Of a DNA stretch of 64,000 bases, positions 26,428 to 35,344 are shown piece after piece. Each line of letters starts with the position of its first letter. The stretch's first letter is position 1. The DNA lies in NCBI GenBank assembly GCA_003222085.1, contig QHUK01000003.1, positions 62,001-126,000 of the forward strand. Direction: 5' to 3'. The notes beneath the pieces are model-generated. The model was not told the origin of the DNA. It worked only from the letters and a program-made list of their open reading frames with translations, and made no database searches. The stretch comes from Gemmatimonadota bacterium (lineage in GTDB: Bacteria; Gemmatimonadota; Gemmatimonadetes; Gemmatimonadales; GWC2-71-9). Both the position numbers and the translations under genes were made by a program.

Positions 26428-28343
26428 AGCGCATCGCAGCTCTCGTCCCGCTCCTGCTTGTGCTGACCCCGGGCGTAAGCCCGGGGATGACGGGACCGCC
26501 GGCGCGGGACGGCGAGGTCAAGGCCGTCAGCGTGGTCCCGGCGGCGGGCAGCGTGGAAGTCGTGATCGATCTCCGCGGCGCCGTCGACATCCAGGACTTC
26601 ACGTTGGCCAGTCCGGCGCGACTCGTCGTGGACCTGCAGGGCGCGCGTCTCGTCGCCCCCGCGGTGCTGTACGACGGCGCCAACCGCGGCGGCATCAAGA
26701 ACATCCGGTACGCGCAGTTCCGGCCGGGCGTGGTGCGGGTGGTGATCGACCTCGACGCGCTGAAGGACTACCAGATCGAGCGCCGCGATGGTCAGGTGCG
26801 GGTGAAGATCGGCTCGGAGCGCACGGCGTTCGAAGCGTGGTCGAGCCGGGACGTCGCGGCCCTTGCTCCGAACCCCGGACCTGCGTCCGGGGTCAGCACC
26901 GACCCCGGGCGCAGGCCCGGGGCCGCCGCCCACGGCGGGCAGGCGGCGCGGGTCGCGACGCCGGCGCAGAGCGGCGATGAGCCCAGCATCGACGCGTACC
27001 TCGCGGCCCACGCCAAGGAGAGTGCGCAGTCGCAGGCCGCGCGCATCACGGTCACGTGGGACAATGCGGACTTGCGGGAGGTCGTGGCGGGCTTCGCGGC
27101 GTTCAGCGGCCGGACCATCATCGTGTCCAAGGACGTGAAGGGCCAGGTCTCGGCCGAGATCAAGAACCAGCCGTGGGACCTCGCGTTCAACGCGGTCCTC
27201 GAATCGCAGGGGCTCGCCGCCAACGTGCTGGACGGCGGCATCATCCAGGTCATCGACAAGCGCGACCTGGCGCGCGCCGACTCGACGGTGCCGGTGGAGA
27301 CGCGGCTCGTGCGGGTGAATTACGCCAAGGCCGGGGCGCTGGTGCCGTCGGTGGCGTCGATCCTCACCAAGCGGGGCGCCGTGGTGGCCGATTCCACCAG
27401 CAACGCGCTGGTCATCACCGAGATCTCGAGCCGCATCAACCGGGTCGAGGAGTTCGTCAAGGGGCTCGACATCCGCACGCCGCAGGTGTCGATCCAGGCG
27501 AAGATCATCTTCGTCGACCGCACCGACGTGGAAGAGCTGGGCGTGAAGTACGACCTCGGCTCCCAGACGCAGTTCTTCAACAAGCTGGTGCAGCGGCCCG
27601 ACCCGCGGACCGCGAAGGCCGTCGATACCAACGGCGACGGCGTGCCGGACGCCTTCGTACCCCAGAGCAACTTCTCGCCCACCGACATCATCGTGGACCT
27701 GGGCGGGAACTCGCTGTCCGCCATCGGGAACGCCGAGCAGGAGGTGGTGAACCCGGCGCTGAACCTGATCTTCTCGACCGCGATCGGGAACTTCGACCTG
27801 ACGACGTTCCTGCAGGCGCTGCAGCGGGTCGAGCTGGCCGACGTCCAGGCGGAGCCCACGATCACGACGCTCGACAACCGGGCCGCGGAGATCCTGGTCG
27901 GCGACCGCGTGCCGATCCGCGTGATCGACGTGAGTACGGCGGGCGCCGTCGCCGGCGCCGTGCCGCGCGCCACGGTGCGCTTCGAGCAGACCGGCATCAA
28001 CCTGAAGGTGACGCCGCACGTGACGGCGAACCGGCAGGTGCTGATGGAAGTGCACGCCGAGCGCTCCAACGTGAAGCCCGCGTCGGTGGACATCGGCTTC
28101 ACCTTCCAGACGCAGCAGGCGGACAATCAGATCCTGGTCAACGACGGTGAAACGGCGGTCATCGGCGGCCTCACGGTGACGGAGGTCACGGTGACGAAGT
28201 CCGGAATCCCCTTCCTTGTAGACCTGCCGATCCTTGGCAAGCTGTTCGGGTTCTCGTCCGAGCAGGAGCAGCGGCGCGATCTGCTGATTCTCATCACGCC
28301 GCACATCATCGACGACCTGGTGACGCCCAGCACCGGGAAGTGA
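26424..28343 (+). CDS. pilQ: Type IV pilus secretin PilQ (AMIN + STN + secretin)
   Basis: AMIN-like region, VEDLRE-type NADLREVVAGFAAFSGRTIIVSKDVKG, secretin signature LVNDGETAVIGGLTV..VPFLVDLPILGKLFGF-like ending. Confidence 0.95.
   Translation: MKRIAALVPLLLVLTPGVSPGMTGPPARDGEVKAVSVVPAAGSVEVVIDLRGAVDIQDFTLASPARLVVDLQGARLVAPAVLYDGANRGGIKNIRYAQFRPGVVRVVIDLDALKDYQIERRDGQVRVKIGSERTAFEAWSSRDVAALAPNPGPASGVSTDPGRRPGAAAHGGQAARVATPAQSGDEPSIDAYLAAHAKESAQSQAARITVTWDNADLREVVAGFAAFSGRTIIVSKDVKGQVSAEIKNQPWDLAFNAVLESQGLAANVLDGGIIQVIDKRDLARADSTVPVETRLVRVNYAKAGALVPSVASILTKRGAVVADSTSNALVITEISSRINRVEEFVKGLDIRTPQVSIQAKIIFVDRTDVEELGVKYDLGSQTQFFNKLVQRPDPRTAKAVDTNGDGVPDAFVPQSNFSPTDIIVDLGGNSLSAIGNAEQEVVNPALNLIFSTAIGNFDLTTFLQALQRVELADVQAEPTITTLDNRAAEILVGDRVPIRVIDVSTAGAVAGAVPRATVRFEQTGINLKVTPHVTANRQVLMEVHAERSNVKPASVDIGFTFQTQQADNQILVNDGETAVIGGLTVTEVTVTKSGIPFLVDLPILGKLFGFSSEQEQRRDLLILITPHIIDDLVTPSTGK
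26463..26486. repeat. CCCCGGG-type palindrome in the PilQ signal-peptide region
   Basis: tgaccccgggcgtaagcccgggga. Confidence 0.8.
26873..26934. repeat. Paired CCCCGG-type palindromes inside pilQ
   Basis: accccggacctgcgtccggggt and gaccccgggcgcaggcccggggcc in one ORF linker. Confidence 0.85.
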
Positions 28344-30937
28344 CCAGGAGCGTTCTTATGCAGCAGGTGCGTACTGCTCGGGGGTGGTGCGCGGTAGCCG
28401 CGCTTGCGGCCGCCGTCGCCGCGTGCGAGACGGCCCGGAACCCGGGGGGCGTGAAGCTGGACGCGATCCCGCCCAACATCGCGCTCAGCGCGGCGGACAC
28501 GCAGCAGATCGCGAACGGGCTGCAGTTCACGGTCGACGCCTCGGACAACCTGGGCCTAAAGGAGGTTCTCCTCACCTACTCGGACCCCACCATCGGCCAG
28601 ACCGACACCATTTTCAACACGACGGTCACCAGCTTCAACAAGAGCATCAAAATCTCGTTCCCGGCGAACTCGGGTTCTGGCGGGAACATCACGATCACCG
28701 GCCGCGCCACCGACGGCGCGGGGAACTTCACGCAAGCGACGACCGTCGTCGTCCTGAAAAACGTCCAGGCGCTGACCGTGGAGCTGCTCGCGCCCACCGC
28801 CCCCGCCGTGGCGTCGACCGGGAAGAACATCCAGGTGCAGGTCCACGCGCAGCAGCTGGGCGGGCTCCAGGCCCTCGGGTTCATCATCGTGCCACGCTCC
28901 GCCGTCGTGGATCCGACCACGCCGCCCAGCGACTCGGTCGTATTCACGCCACCCGCGCGTCAGCCCCCGGACACGACCTACACGGATACGCTGACGGTGC
29001 AGGCCGGCTTCACGTCCTTCACCGTGACTGCGTTCGCGGTGGACGCGGCCGGGCGCCGGGTGTTGTCGAACCCGGTCACCGTACAGGTGCAGACGCCGGG
29101 GAACGACGTCACGGCGCCGGCGGTGTCGCACACGATCTCGTCGCGCGTCGAGGTGAACGACAACATTACGGTGCACGCCACCGATCCGAGCGGGATCTAC
29201 TGGATCGGGTTCCGAGTGGACACGGCGGCGACCCCGCCCGCCACCGGCCTCGTGCTGGTCAAGTTCGATTCCGCGGACGTCAGCGCCGGCAACCTCACCA
29301 CGGTGGATCAGACGTTTGCGCTGCAGCTGCCGCTGGTGGACAACCAGCTGCCGAAGAGCGTGGTGGTGCGAGGCTACGCCTGCGACCTCGCGACGGCTCG
29401 GAACTGCGCCTACTCGCAGACGAGCACCGTCATCACGGGGAGCGCGCCGCGCCGCGCGCCCCTGCGGGCCGCGGCGGCGGGCGCGGGCCAGGATACCGTG
29501 ACCGTGGTGGCGGGAACCACCCATCCGCTGCCGTTCGGTGGGCACATCGCCGACGCGATCTACAACTCGAACCGGCGCGAGCTCTACCTGACCAACGACG
29601 TGCTCGGCCGCGTCGAAGTGTACGACCTCGCGACCAACACGTTCGACCCGAACGGCATCATCACCGCCGGTCCGGTGCCGTGGGGCATCGCGCTCTGGCC
29701 CGTGGACACGGCGGGCACGTACGACGTCAACCGGGTCGTCGTGGCGGACGCCGGCGGCACGGAGCTCTCGATCCTCGATGCGAGCACACGCCGGCTGCTC
29801 TGGCGGCAGGCGCTGCCCAACTTCCTCATCGAGAAGTACTCGATTCAGGTCGTGTCCCAATTCACCCGCGCGGTGATCACCGTGCACGACGTGTCCGATC
29901 GGCCCCAGTACCTCGGGACCGTGTGTCGCGTGACGACGGGCTCGCCTACGGGTGCTTGTGCTTCGGACTCGATCTACGCGATTTACTCGACCACGCCGAC
30001 GGCGAGCAGTACGTCGCCGTTCAACGGGCGGGCCACCTTGCGCATGGAGAAGCTCACGCCGACGACGAACCCCGATTCCCTGTTTGGGCACCTGTTCTGG
30101 GAGCTGGGCGACCTCGGCTCGAACGTCGCAGGTGATACGCTCCGCATCGAGATGGTCCGGCCAAGTTTGGGCGTGAGCAAGGTCGTGCTCACGGCGTGCA
30201 GGGCTATCACGATCGATTTCCCGTCGTTCGGCCTGGGTGACCAGACGTTCGTCCGCAACACCGGGAACTTCACGCACGCGTTCGTCGGCGAGGGCGGTAA
30301 CGTCTCGACGGCGTTCGCGCGCGTGATGGGCTACTCGGCGAAAAAGCTGTTGAACACGCCGGCGAGTAGCTGCACGATGACACCCACCTCCATCCTCGAG
30401 CCGCCCCCAGGGATCACGGGCAGCGACGATCAGGACTTCGGCATGTCCCCGGGCCGGCACGTCAGCGACTTCATCAGCAACACCGGGGTCCACGTCGTGT
30501 CGATCGCGACGAACTTCAACGGCCTCACGAATCTGGTGCGGGCGGGGACGGACTCGACGTACTACCTCGACGAGGGGCTGCGGCTGTGGGGCACGTCATC
30601 CGTCGGCTCGACGACGCCCGGGATGGACATGAACTACAACCACAAGTTCGAACCGGGGGGAAGCTGCAGTGTCACGTGTGGCGGTGGGTCGGGGAACCTC
30701 GGCGAGCGCATCGTGTTCGCCGCGGCGCCGGACACGAGCATCCGCGCGTTCGACACCTACTTCTTCAACCAGCAGAAGAAAATCGCGATTCGCGACCCCA
30801 TCATCGGCCCATTGCGGGTGGCGCTGGACGCGTCGACCAGCCAGCAGTATCTGTTCGGGATCACGGCGCGGGGGCTGGTGGTGGTCTCGCTGCCGCCTAT
30901 CACGAACATCAATCCCCAGGCGCCGCCGCGGCGGTGA
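28340..30937 (+). CDS. Large secreted lipoprotein with Ig-like and beta-propeller-like repeats, translationally coupled to pilQ (start may be ATG 28358)
   Basis: Lipobox ALAAAVAAC; Ig-like SDNLGLKEVLLTYSDP, ATDGAGNFTQATTVVVL; propeller-like IYNSNRRELYLTNDVLGRVEVYDLATNTF; overlaps pilQ stop. Confidence 0.7.
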   Translation: MTRSVLMQQVRTARGWCAVAALAAAVAACETARNPGGVKLDAIPPNIALSAADTQQIANGLQFTVDASDNLGLKEVLLTYSDPTIGQTDTIFNTTVTSFNKSIKISFPANSGSGGNITITGRATDGAGNFTQATTVVVLKNVQALTVELLAPTAPAVASTGKNIQVQVHAQQLGGLQALGFIIVPRSAVVDPTTPPSDSVVFTPPARQPPDTTYTDTLTVQAGFTSFTVTAFAVDAAGRRVLSNPVTVQVQTPGNDVTAPAVSHTISSRVEVNDNITVHATDPSGIYWIGFRVDTAATPPATGLVLVKFDSADVSAGNLTTVDQTFALQLPLVDNQLPKSVVVRGYACDLATARNCAYSQTSTVITGSAPRRAPLRAAAAGAGQDTVTVVAGTTHPLPFGGHIADAIYNSNRRELYLTNDVLGRVEVYDLATNTFDPNGIITAGPVPWGIALWPVDTAGTYDVNRVVVADAGGTELSILDASTRRLLWRQALPNFLIEKYSIQVVSQFTRAVITVHDVSDRPQYLGTVCRVTTGSPTGACASDSIYAIYSTTPTASSTSPFNGRATLRMEKLTPTTNPDSLFGHLFWELGDLGSNVAGDTLRIEMVRPSLGVSKVVLTACRAITIDFPSFGLGDQTFVRNTGNFTHAFVGEGGNVSTAFARVMGYSAKKLLNTPASSCTMTPTSILEPPPGITGSDDQDFGMSPGRHVSDFISNTGVHVVSIATNFNGLTNLVRAGTDSTYYLDEGLRLWGTSSVGSTTPGMDMNYNHKFEPGGSCSVTCGGGSGNLGERIVFAAAPDTSIRAFDTYFFNQQKKIAIRDPIIGPLRVALDASTSQQYLFGITARGLVVVSLPPITNINPQAPPRR

Positions 30938-30976
30938 CCTCACCCCTGGCCCGCTGTCCACTACGTGGAGAGGGGG
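30933..30976. repeat. Palindromic repeat element overlapping the stop of the lipoprotein gene
   Basis: ggtgacctcacccc...gtggagagggggac, related in reverse orientation to 18757-18812. Confidence 0.75.
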
Positions 30977-31029
30977 ACGAGAGGCGAGACCACGAGCCCG
31001 GCCCGGAGTCGGGCTCGCGTGCTAATATG

Positions 31030-31086
31030 GGAGGTTGGTGGAGGTTACGTGGAGGTTGGGGGAGGTTATGGAGGTTGGGGGAGGTT
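31030..31086. repeat. GGAGGTT array (6 copies, about 10-bp period) upstream of aroC
   Basis: ggaggtt at 31030, 31040, 31051, 31061, 31070, 31080. Confidence 0.93.
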
Positions 31087-31106
31087 ATGGATAGAGCTGA
31101 GGTAGC

Positions 31107-32357
31107 GTGACGTTCCGCTTCACGACGGCGGGCGAGTCGCACGGACGCGGCCTGGTGGCGGTCCTCGAGGGGATTCCCGCCGGGCTGCCCTTGTCCGCGG
31201 AGCGCGTCAACGCCGAGCTGAAGCGACGCATGGGCGGCTACGGCCGCGGCGCCCGCATGAAAATCGAAGCGGACCAGATCGAGTGGCTTGCGGGGGTACG
31301 CGCCGGCGAGACCCTGGGCTCTCCCATCGCGATGCTCGTGTGGAATCGCGACTGGGAGCACTGGCAGGACGTGATGGCGCCTGAGGCGGACGCCGGCGGC
31401 TCCGAGCGACGGCGTCAGGTTACCCGCCCGCGCCCCGGGCACGCCGATCTCGCGGGTGCGCTCAAGTACGACCGCCAGGACGCGCGCGACATCCTGGAGC
31501 GGGCGAGCGCCCGCGAGACGGTGGCGCGGGTCGCGTGCGGCGCGGTGTGCAAGGTGCTGCTGGAACAGTTCGGCGTCGAAATCGGGTCGCATGTGGTCGA
31601 ATTGGGTGGGGTCGTGGCCCGTGCGGCCGTTCCCCATTTGTCCACCCCGGACGTGCGTCCGGGGTCAGTGACTAACCCCGGGCGCGAGCCCGGGGTTCAC
31701 CGGGGTCTCCCCCGCTCCCTGAACGAGGCCGCCGACGCCAGTCCGGTGCGCTGTCTGGACGCGGCCGCCGAGCAGGAAATGATCGCCCGCATCGACGCGG
31801 CCAAGGCCGCGGGCGACACGCTGGGCGGCGTGGTCGAGGTGATCGCGCTGGGCGCGCCGGTCGGCCTCGGCTCCCACGTGTCGTGGGACGCCAAGCTCGA
31901 CGGGCGCCTGGCGCAGGCGCTCATGTCCATCCCGGCGGTGAAGGGGGTGGAGCTGGGGCTCGGCTTCGAAGCGGCCCGCCGCAAGGGTTCCGAAGTGCAC
32001 GACGAGATCCTCCCCGGCCTGGCCCGCGCCACCAACCGCGCGGGCGGCACCGAAGGCGGCATGACCACGGGAGAGCCCCTCGTCGCGCGGGTCGCGATGA
32101 AGCCGATCTCCACGCTGATGGCGCCGCTCCGCACGGTGGATCTGAAGACCGGCGGCCCCGCGCAGGCGCAGTCGGAGCGGTCCGACGTGACGGCGGTGCC
32201 GGCCATGGGGGTCATCGCCGAAGCGATGATGGCGCTGGTGCTGGCGCAGGCGCTGCTCGAAAAGTTCGGCGGCGACGCGCTGAGCGAGACCAAGCGGAAC
32301 TTCGCGGGGTATCTCGCGCAGGTGCGCGCGCGCACGCCGAAAGGCGCGGCCTCGTGA
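31107..32357 (+). CDS. aroC: Chorismate synthase
   Basis: FTTAGESHGRGLVAVLEGIPAGLPL, RPGHADLAGALKYDRQDARDILERASARETVARVA, GGMTTGEPLVARVAMKP. Confidence 0.97.
   Translation: MTFRFTTAGESHGRGLVAVLEGIPAGLPLSAERVNAELKRRMGGYGRGARMKIEADQIEWLAGVRAGETLGSPIAMLVWNRDWEHWQDVMAPEADAGGSERRRQVTRPRPGHADLAGALKYDRQDARDILERASARETVARVACGAVCKVLLEQFGVEIGSHVVELGGVVARAAVPHLSTPDVRPGSVTNPGREPGVHRGLPRSLNEAADASPVRCLDAAAEQEMIARIDAAKAAGDTLGGVVEVIALGAPVGLGSHVSWDAKLDGRLAQALMSIPAVKGVELGLGFEAARRKGSEVHDEILPGLARATNRAGGTEGGMTTGEPLVARVAMKPISTLMAPLRTVDLKTGGPAQAQSERSDVTAVPAMGVIAEAMMALVLAQALLEKFGGDALSETKRNFAGYLAQVRARTPKGAAS
31645..31699. repeat. Paired CCCCGG-type palindromes in frame inside aroC
   Basis: accccggacgtgcgtccggggt cagtgacta accccgggcgcgagcccggggtt. 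Confidence 0.88.
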
Positions 32358-32872
32358 AACGGCACATCGTGCTGATCGGGCTGCCGGGGTCGGGCAAGAG
32401 CGCCGTGGGCCGGCTCGTGGCGGAGCAGCTGCGCGCCGGATTCGTGGACATCGACGCGATCGTCGAGCGGCGTGAGGGAAGGCCGATCACGCTGATCTTC
32501 GCGGAGAAGGGCGAAGCGGCGTTCCGTGACATGGAGCGCAAGGAGATGGAGACGGCGCTCGCCGGCGAGCCCGCCGTGATCGCTCCCGGCGGCGGCTGGG
32601 CGGCGCAGCCCGGCGCGATCGACACCGCGAAGCCGCACGCGCTCGTCATCTATCTGCACACGCGGCCCGAGACCGCGGCGCAGCGGGCGGCGCCCGCGGG
32701 AACCCGCCCGACGTTAATGGGAGAGGATCCGGTGGAGCGGATGCGGCTGCTGCAAAAAGAGCGTGAGCCGTTCTATCGCGGTGCGCACGCGGAGGTTGAC
32801 ACCGACCGCAAATCGGCGGAGCAGGTGGTGAACGAGGTCGTCAGGCTTGCGCAATCGAGTGCCGGATGGTAA
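32354..32872 (+). CDS. aroK: Shikimate kinase
   Basis: IVLIGLPGSGKSAVGRLVAEQL Walker A; DIDAIVERREGRPITLIF; FRDMERKEM; GGGW; GTRPTLMGEDP. Confidence 0.95.
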   Translation: MKRHIVLIGLPGSGKSAVGRLVAEQLRAGFVDIDAIVERREGRPITLIFAEKGEAAFRDMERKEMETALAGEPAVIAPGGGWAAQPGAIDTAKPHALVIYLHTRPETAAQRAAPAGTRPTLMGEDPVERMRLLQKEREPFYRGAHAEVDTDRKSAEQVVNEVVRLAQSSAGW

Positions 32873-32909
32873 AGATGCGCTCTCGTGTCGTTTGACGAAG
32901 GATTGATAC

Positions 32910-35339
32910 GTGGCTGGTAAGAACGCAGGAGTGAAACGGAAGAAGGCTGACCCCGGGGGCAAGCCCGGGGAGAGCGAAGGCGCGCTGGTCGCGGCTGAGG
33001 CGGAGGCCGCGGTGGCCGTGGCCGATGCTCCCAAGCGGCGGGCGCGGAAGCCCAAGGCGTCCACTACCGGGGGCGGGAAGGGCGCGCTCGTCATCGTCGA
33101 GTCCCCCACCAAGGCCAAGACGATCGGTAAGTACCTGGGCGCAGGCTACACGGTCAAGGCGACCGTGGGGCACCTGCGCGATCTGCCGCAGCGCAAGCTC
33201 GGCGTGGACGTGGAGAACGGCTTCACGCCCGAGTACGTGACGATCAAGGAAAAGGCGAAAACGCTCGCCGAGATCAAGCGCGCCGCGAAGGCCTCGGAGC
33301 GCGTGCTCCTCGCCACCGACCCCGACCGCGAGGGCGAGGCCATCGCCTGGCACGTGGCAAGCCAGCTCTCGAACGGGGGCAAGGTGCGGCGCGTCCTGTT
33401 CCACGAGATCACCAAGGACGCCGTGGCCCACGCGCTGGCGCATCCCCTCGACATCGACCAGCGGAAAGTCGACGCCCAGCAGGCGCGCCGGGTGCTCGAC
33501 CGGCTGGTGGGCTACAAGACGTCCCCGCTCCTCTGGAAGAGCATCAAGACGGGCCTGTCGGCCGGGCGGGTGCAGACGGTCGCCCTGCGGCTGATCTGCG
33601 AGCGCGAGGACGAGATCCGCAAGTTCGTGCCCCAGGAATACTGGACCATCGAGGCCGATCTCGAGAAAGACGGCCAGGGGTTCCAGGCGCGGCTGCACAA
33701 GCTCGACGGGAAAAAGCCGGAGATCAAGGACGAGGCGACCGCGCGGGGAATCGTCGCGGACGCGCTGAAGCTGCCCTTCAAGGTCACGTCGGTCGAGAAA
33801 GGCGAGCGGCGGCGCGCCGCGCCTCCGCCCTTCCGCACCAGCACGCTGCAACAGGAAGCGGCGAAGCAGCTGGGTTTCTCGGCGGCGGTCACGATGCGGA
33901 TCGCGCAGCAGCTGTACGAAGGCATCGAGGTCGGGGCCGAGGGCCCGGTCGGGCTGATCACGTACATGCGCACCGACTCGGTGCGGGTAGCGGATTCGGC
34001 CATCGCCCAGGCGCGTGACTACATCGCCAAGGAATTCGGGAAGCGTTACCTGCCGGCCGAGCCCGTGATGCACAAGGGCGGCAAGAGCAACAGCCGCGTC
34101 CAGGACGCCCACGAGGCCATCCGGCCCACCGACGTGCTGCGGCGTCCCGACGACCTGAAGCAGCACCTCGACGCGAAGCAGTTCAAGCTGTACCAGCTGA
34201 TCTGGCGGCGGTTCGTCGCGTCCCAGATGACCCCCGCGGTGTTCGAGACCACCAAGGTGGACTTCGATCTGGGCCGCTTCGTGTTCCGGGCCACGGGGTC
34301 GCGGGTGCTGTTCGACGGCTACCACAAGCTGTATCACGAGGCGCACGAGCCGGAGGAAGGGAAGACGCTCGAGGACCTGCCCCCGATCCCGCCGCTCGCG
34401 CAGGGCGACGTGGTGACGGTGAAGCAGATCACGCCGAATCAGCATTTCACCGAGCCGCCGCCGCGCTTCAGCGAGGCCAGCCTGGTGAAGGAGCTCGAGC
34501 GGCTGGGGATCGGCCGCCCGTCGACGTATGCGAGTATCATCTCCACGCTCAAGATGCGGTGGTACGCCACGGCGAAAGACCGCCGCTTCGCGCCGACGCC
34601 GCTGGGGGAGACGGTGTGGCAGGTGATGAAGCGCTCCTTCCCCGACGTGTTCGAGGTGGGGTTCACGGCGCAGATGGAGGACGAGCTCGACAAGGTGGAA
34701 GAAGGCGATCTCGCGTGGCAGCAGGTGCTGGGCGACTTCTGGGGCCCGTTTGCGAAGGCGCTCGATGCCGTGGACGTGCAGAAGCTGATCCACGACGTGC
34801 ACGACCTCTCGGGCCTGCCCAAGGAGAAATGCCCGACGTGCGGCAGCGGCCTGGTGGTGCGGAGCGGGCGGTTCGGCCCGTTCATCGCGTGCGCCCGCTA
34901 CCCCGACGAGTGCCGCTTCACGCGGCCGCTGCGGCGCGACAAGGTGCCCGACCGGCCCACCGACGAGATCTGCCAGGAGTGCGGCGCGCCGATGGTGATC
35001 AAGACGGGGCGCTACGGCGAGTTCCTCGCCTGCACCAAGTTCCCCGCGTGCAAGCACACGCGGCCCGTGCCGCTGGGCGTGAAATGCCCGAAGTGCGGAG
35101 TGGGCGACCTCGCGGAGCGCCGCACCCGGAAGGGACGAAACTTCTTCGGGTGCCTGCGCTACCCGGAGTGCGACTACTCGACCTGGAACCGCCCGGTCGC
35201 GGTCCCCTGCCCGAGCTGCGGGTTCGTCGGGATGGAGGAGAAGCAGACCAAGACCAAGGGGATCTCTCGCAAGTGCCTCAAGTGCGGACACGAAATCACG
35301 GTCGAGGAGGCGGCGCCGGCGGAGTCGGTGGCGAGCTGA
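32910..35339 (+). CDS. topA: DNA topoisomerase I
   Basis: TOPRIM LVIVESPTKAKTIGKYLG, LATDPDREGEAIAWH, SAGRVQTVALRLI, TYMRTDSVRV, four-Cys zinc ribbons at C-terminus. Confidence 0.97.
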   Translation: MAGKNAGVKRKKADPGGKPGESEGALVAAEAEAAVAVADAPKRRARKPKASTTGGGKGALVIVESPTKAKTIGKYLGAGYTVKATVGHLRDLPQRKLGVDVENGFTPEYVTIKEKAKTLAEIKRAAKASERVLLATDPDREGEAIAWHVASQLSNGGKVRRVLFHEITKDAVAHALAHPLDIDQRKVDAQQARRVLDRLVGYKTSPLLWKSIKTGLSAGRVQTVALRLICEREDEIRKFVPQEYWTIEADLEKDGQGFQARLHKLDGKKPEIKDEATARGIVADALKLPFKVTSVEKGERRRAAPPPFRTSTLQQEAAKQLGFSAAVTMRIAQQLYEGIEVGAEGPVGLITYMRTDSVRVADSAIAQARDYIAKEFGKRYLPAEPVMHKGGKSNSRVQDAHEAIRPTDVLRRPDDLKQHLDAKQFKLYQLIWRRFVASQMTPAVFETTKVDFDLGRFVFRATGSRVLFDGYHKLYHEAHEPEEGKTLEDLPPIPPLAQGDVVTVKQITPNQHFTEPPPRFSEASLVKELERLGIGRPSTYASIISTLKMRWYATAKDRRFAPTPLGETVWQVMKRSFPDVFEVGFTAQMEDELDKVEEGDLAWQQVLGDFWGPFAKALDAVDVQKLIHDVHDLSGLPKEKCPTCGSGLVVRSGRFGPFIACARYPDECRFTRPLRRDKVPDRPTDEICQECGAPMVIKTGRYGEFLACTKFPACKHTRPVPLGVKCPKCGVGDLAERRTRKGRNFFGCLRYPECDYSTWNRPVAVPCPSCGFVGMEEKQTKTKGISRKCLKCGHEITVEEAAPAESVAS
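32951..32974. repeat. CCCCGGG-type palindrome in the topA 5' coding region
   Basis: gaccccgggggcaagcccgggga, encodes DPGGKPG. Confidence 0.75.
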
Positions 35340-35344
35340 GGGCT

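Noticed and set aside
30993-31017. cgagcccg-N9-cgggctcg hairpin as Rho-independent terminator
   Set aside because: Stem present but no T-tract follows
32841-35291. 816-aa ORF on the minus strand
   Set aside because: Fully antisense to clearly conserved topA; composition typical of shadow translation
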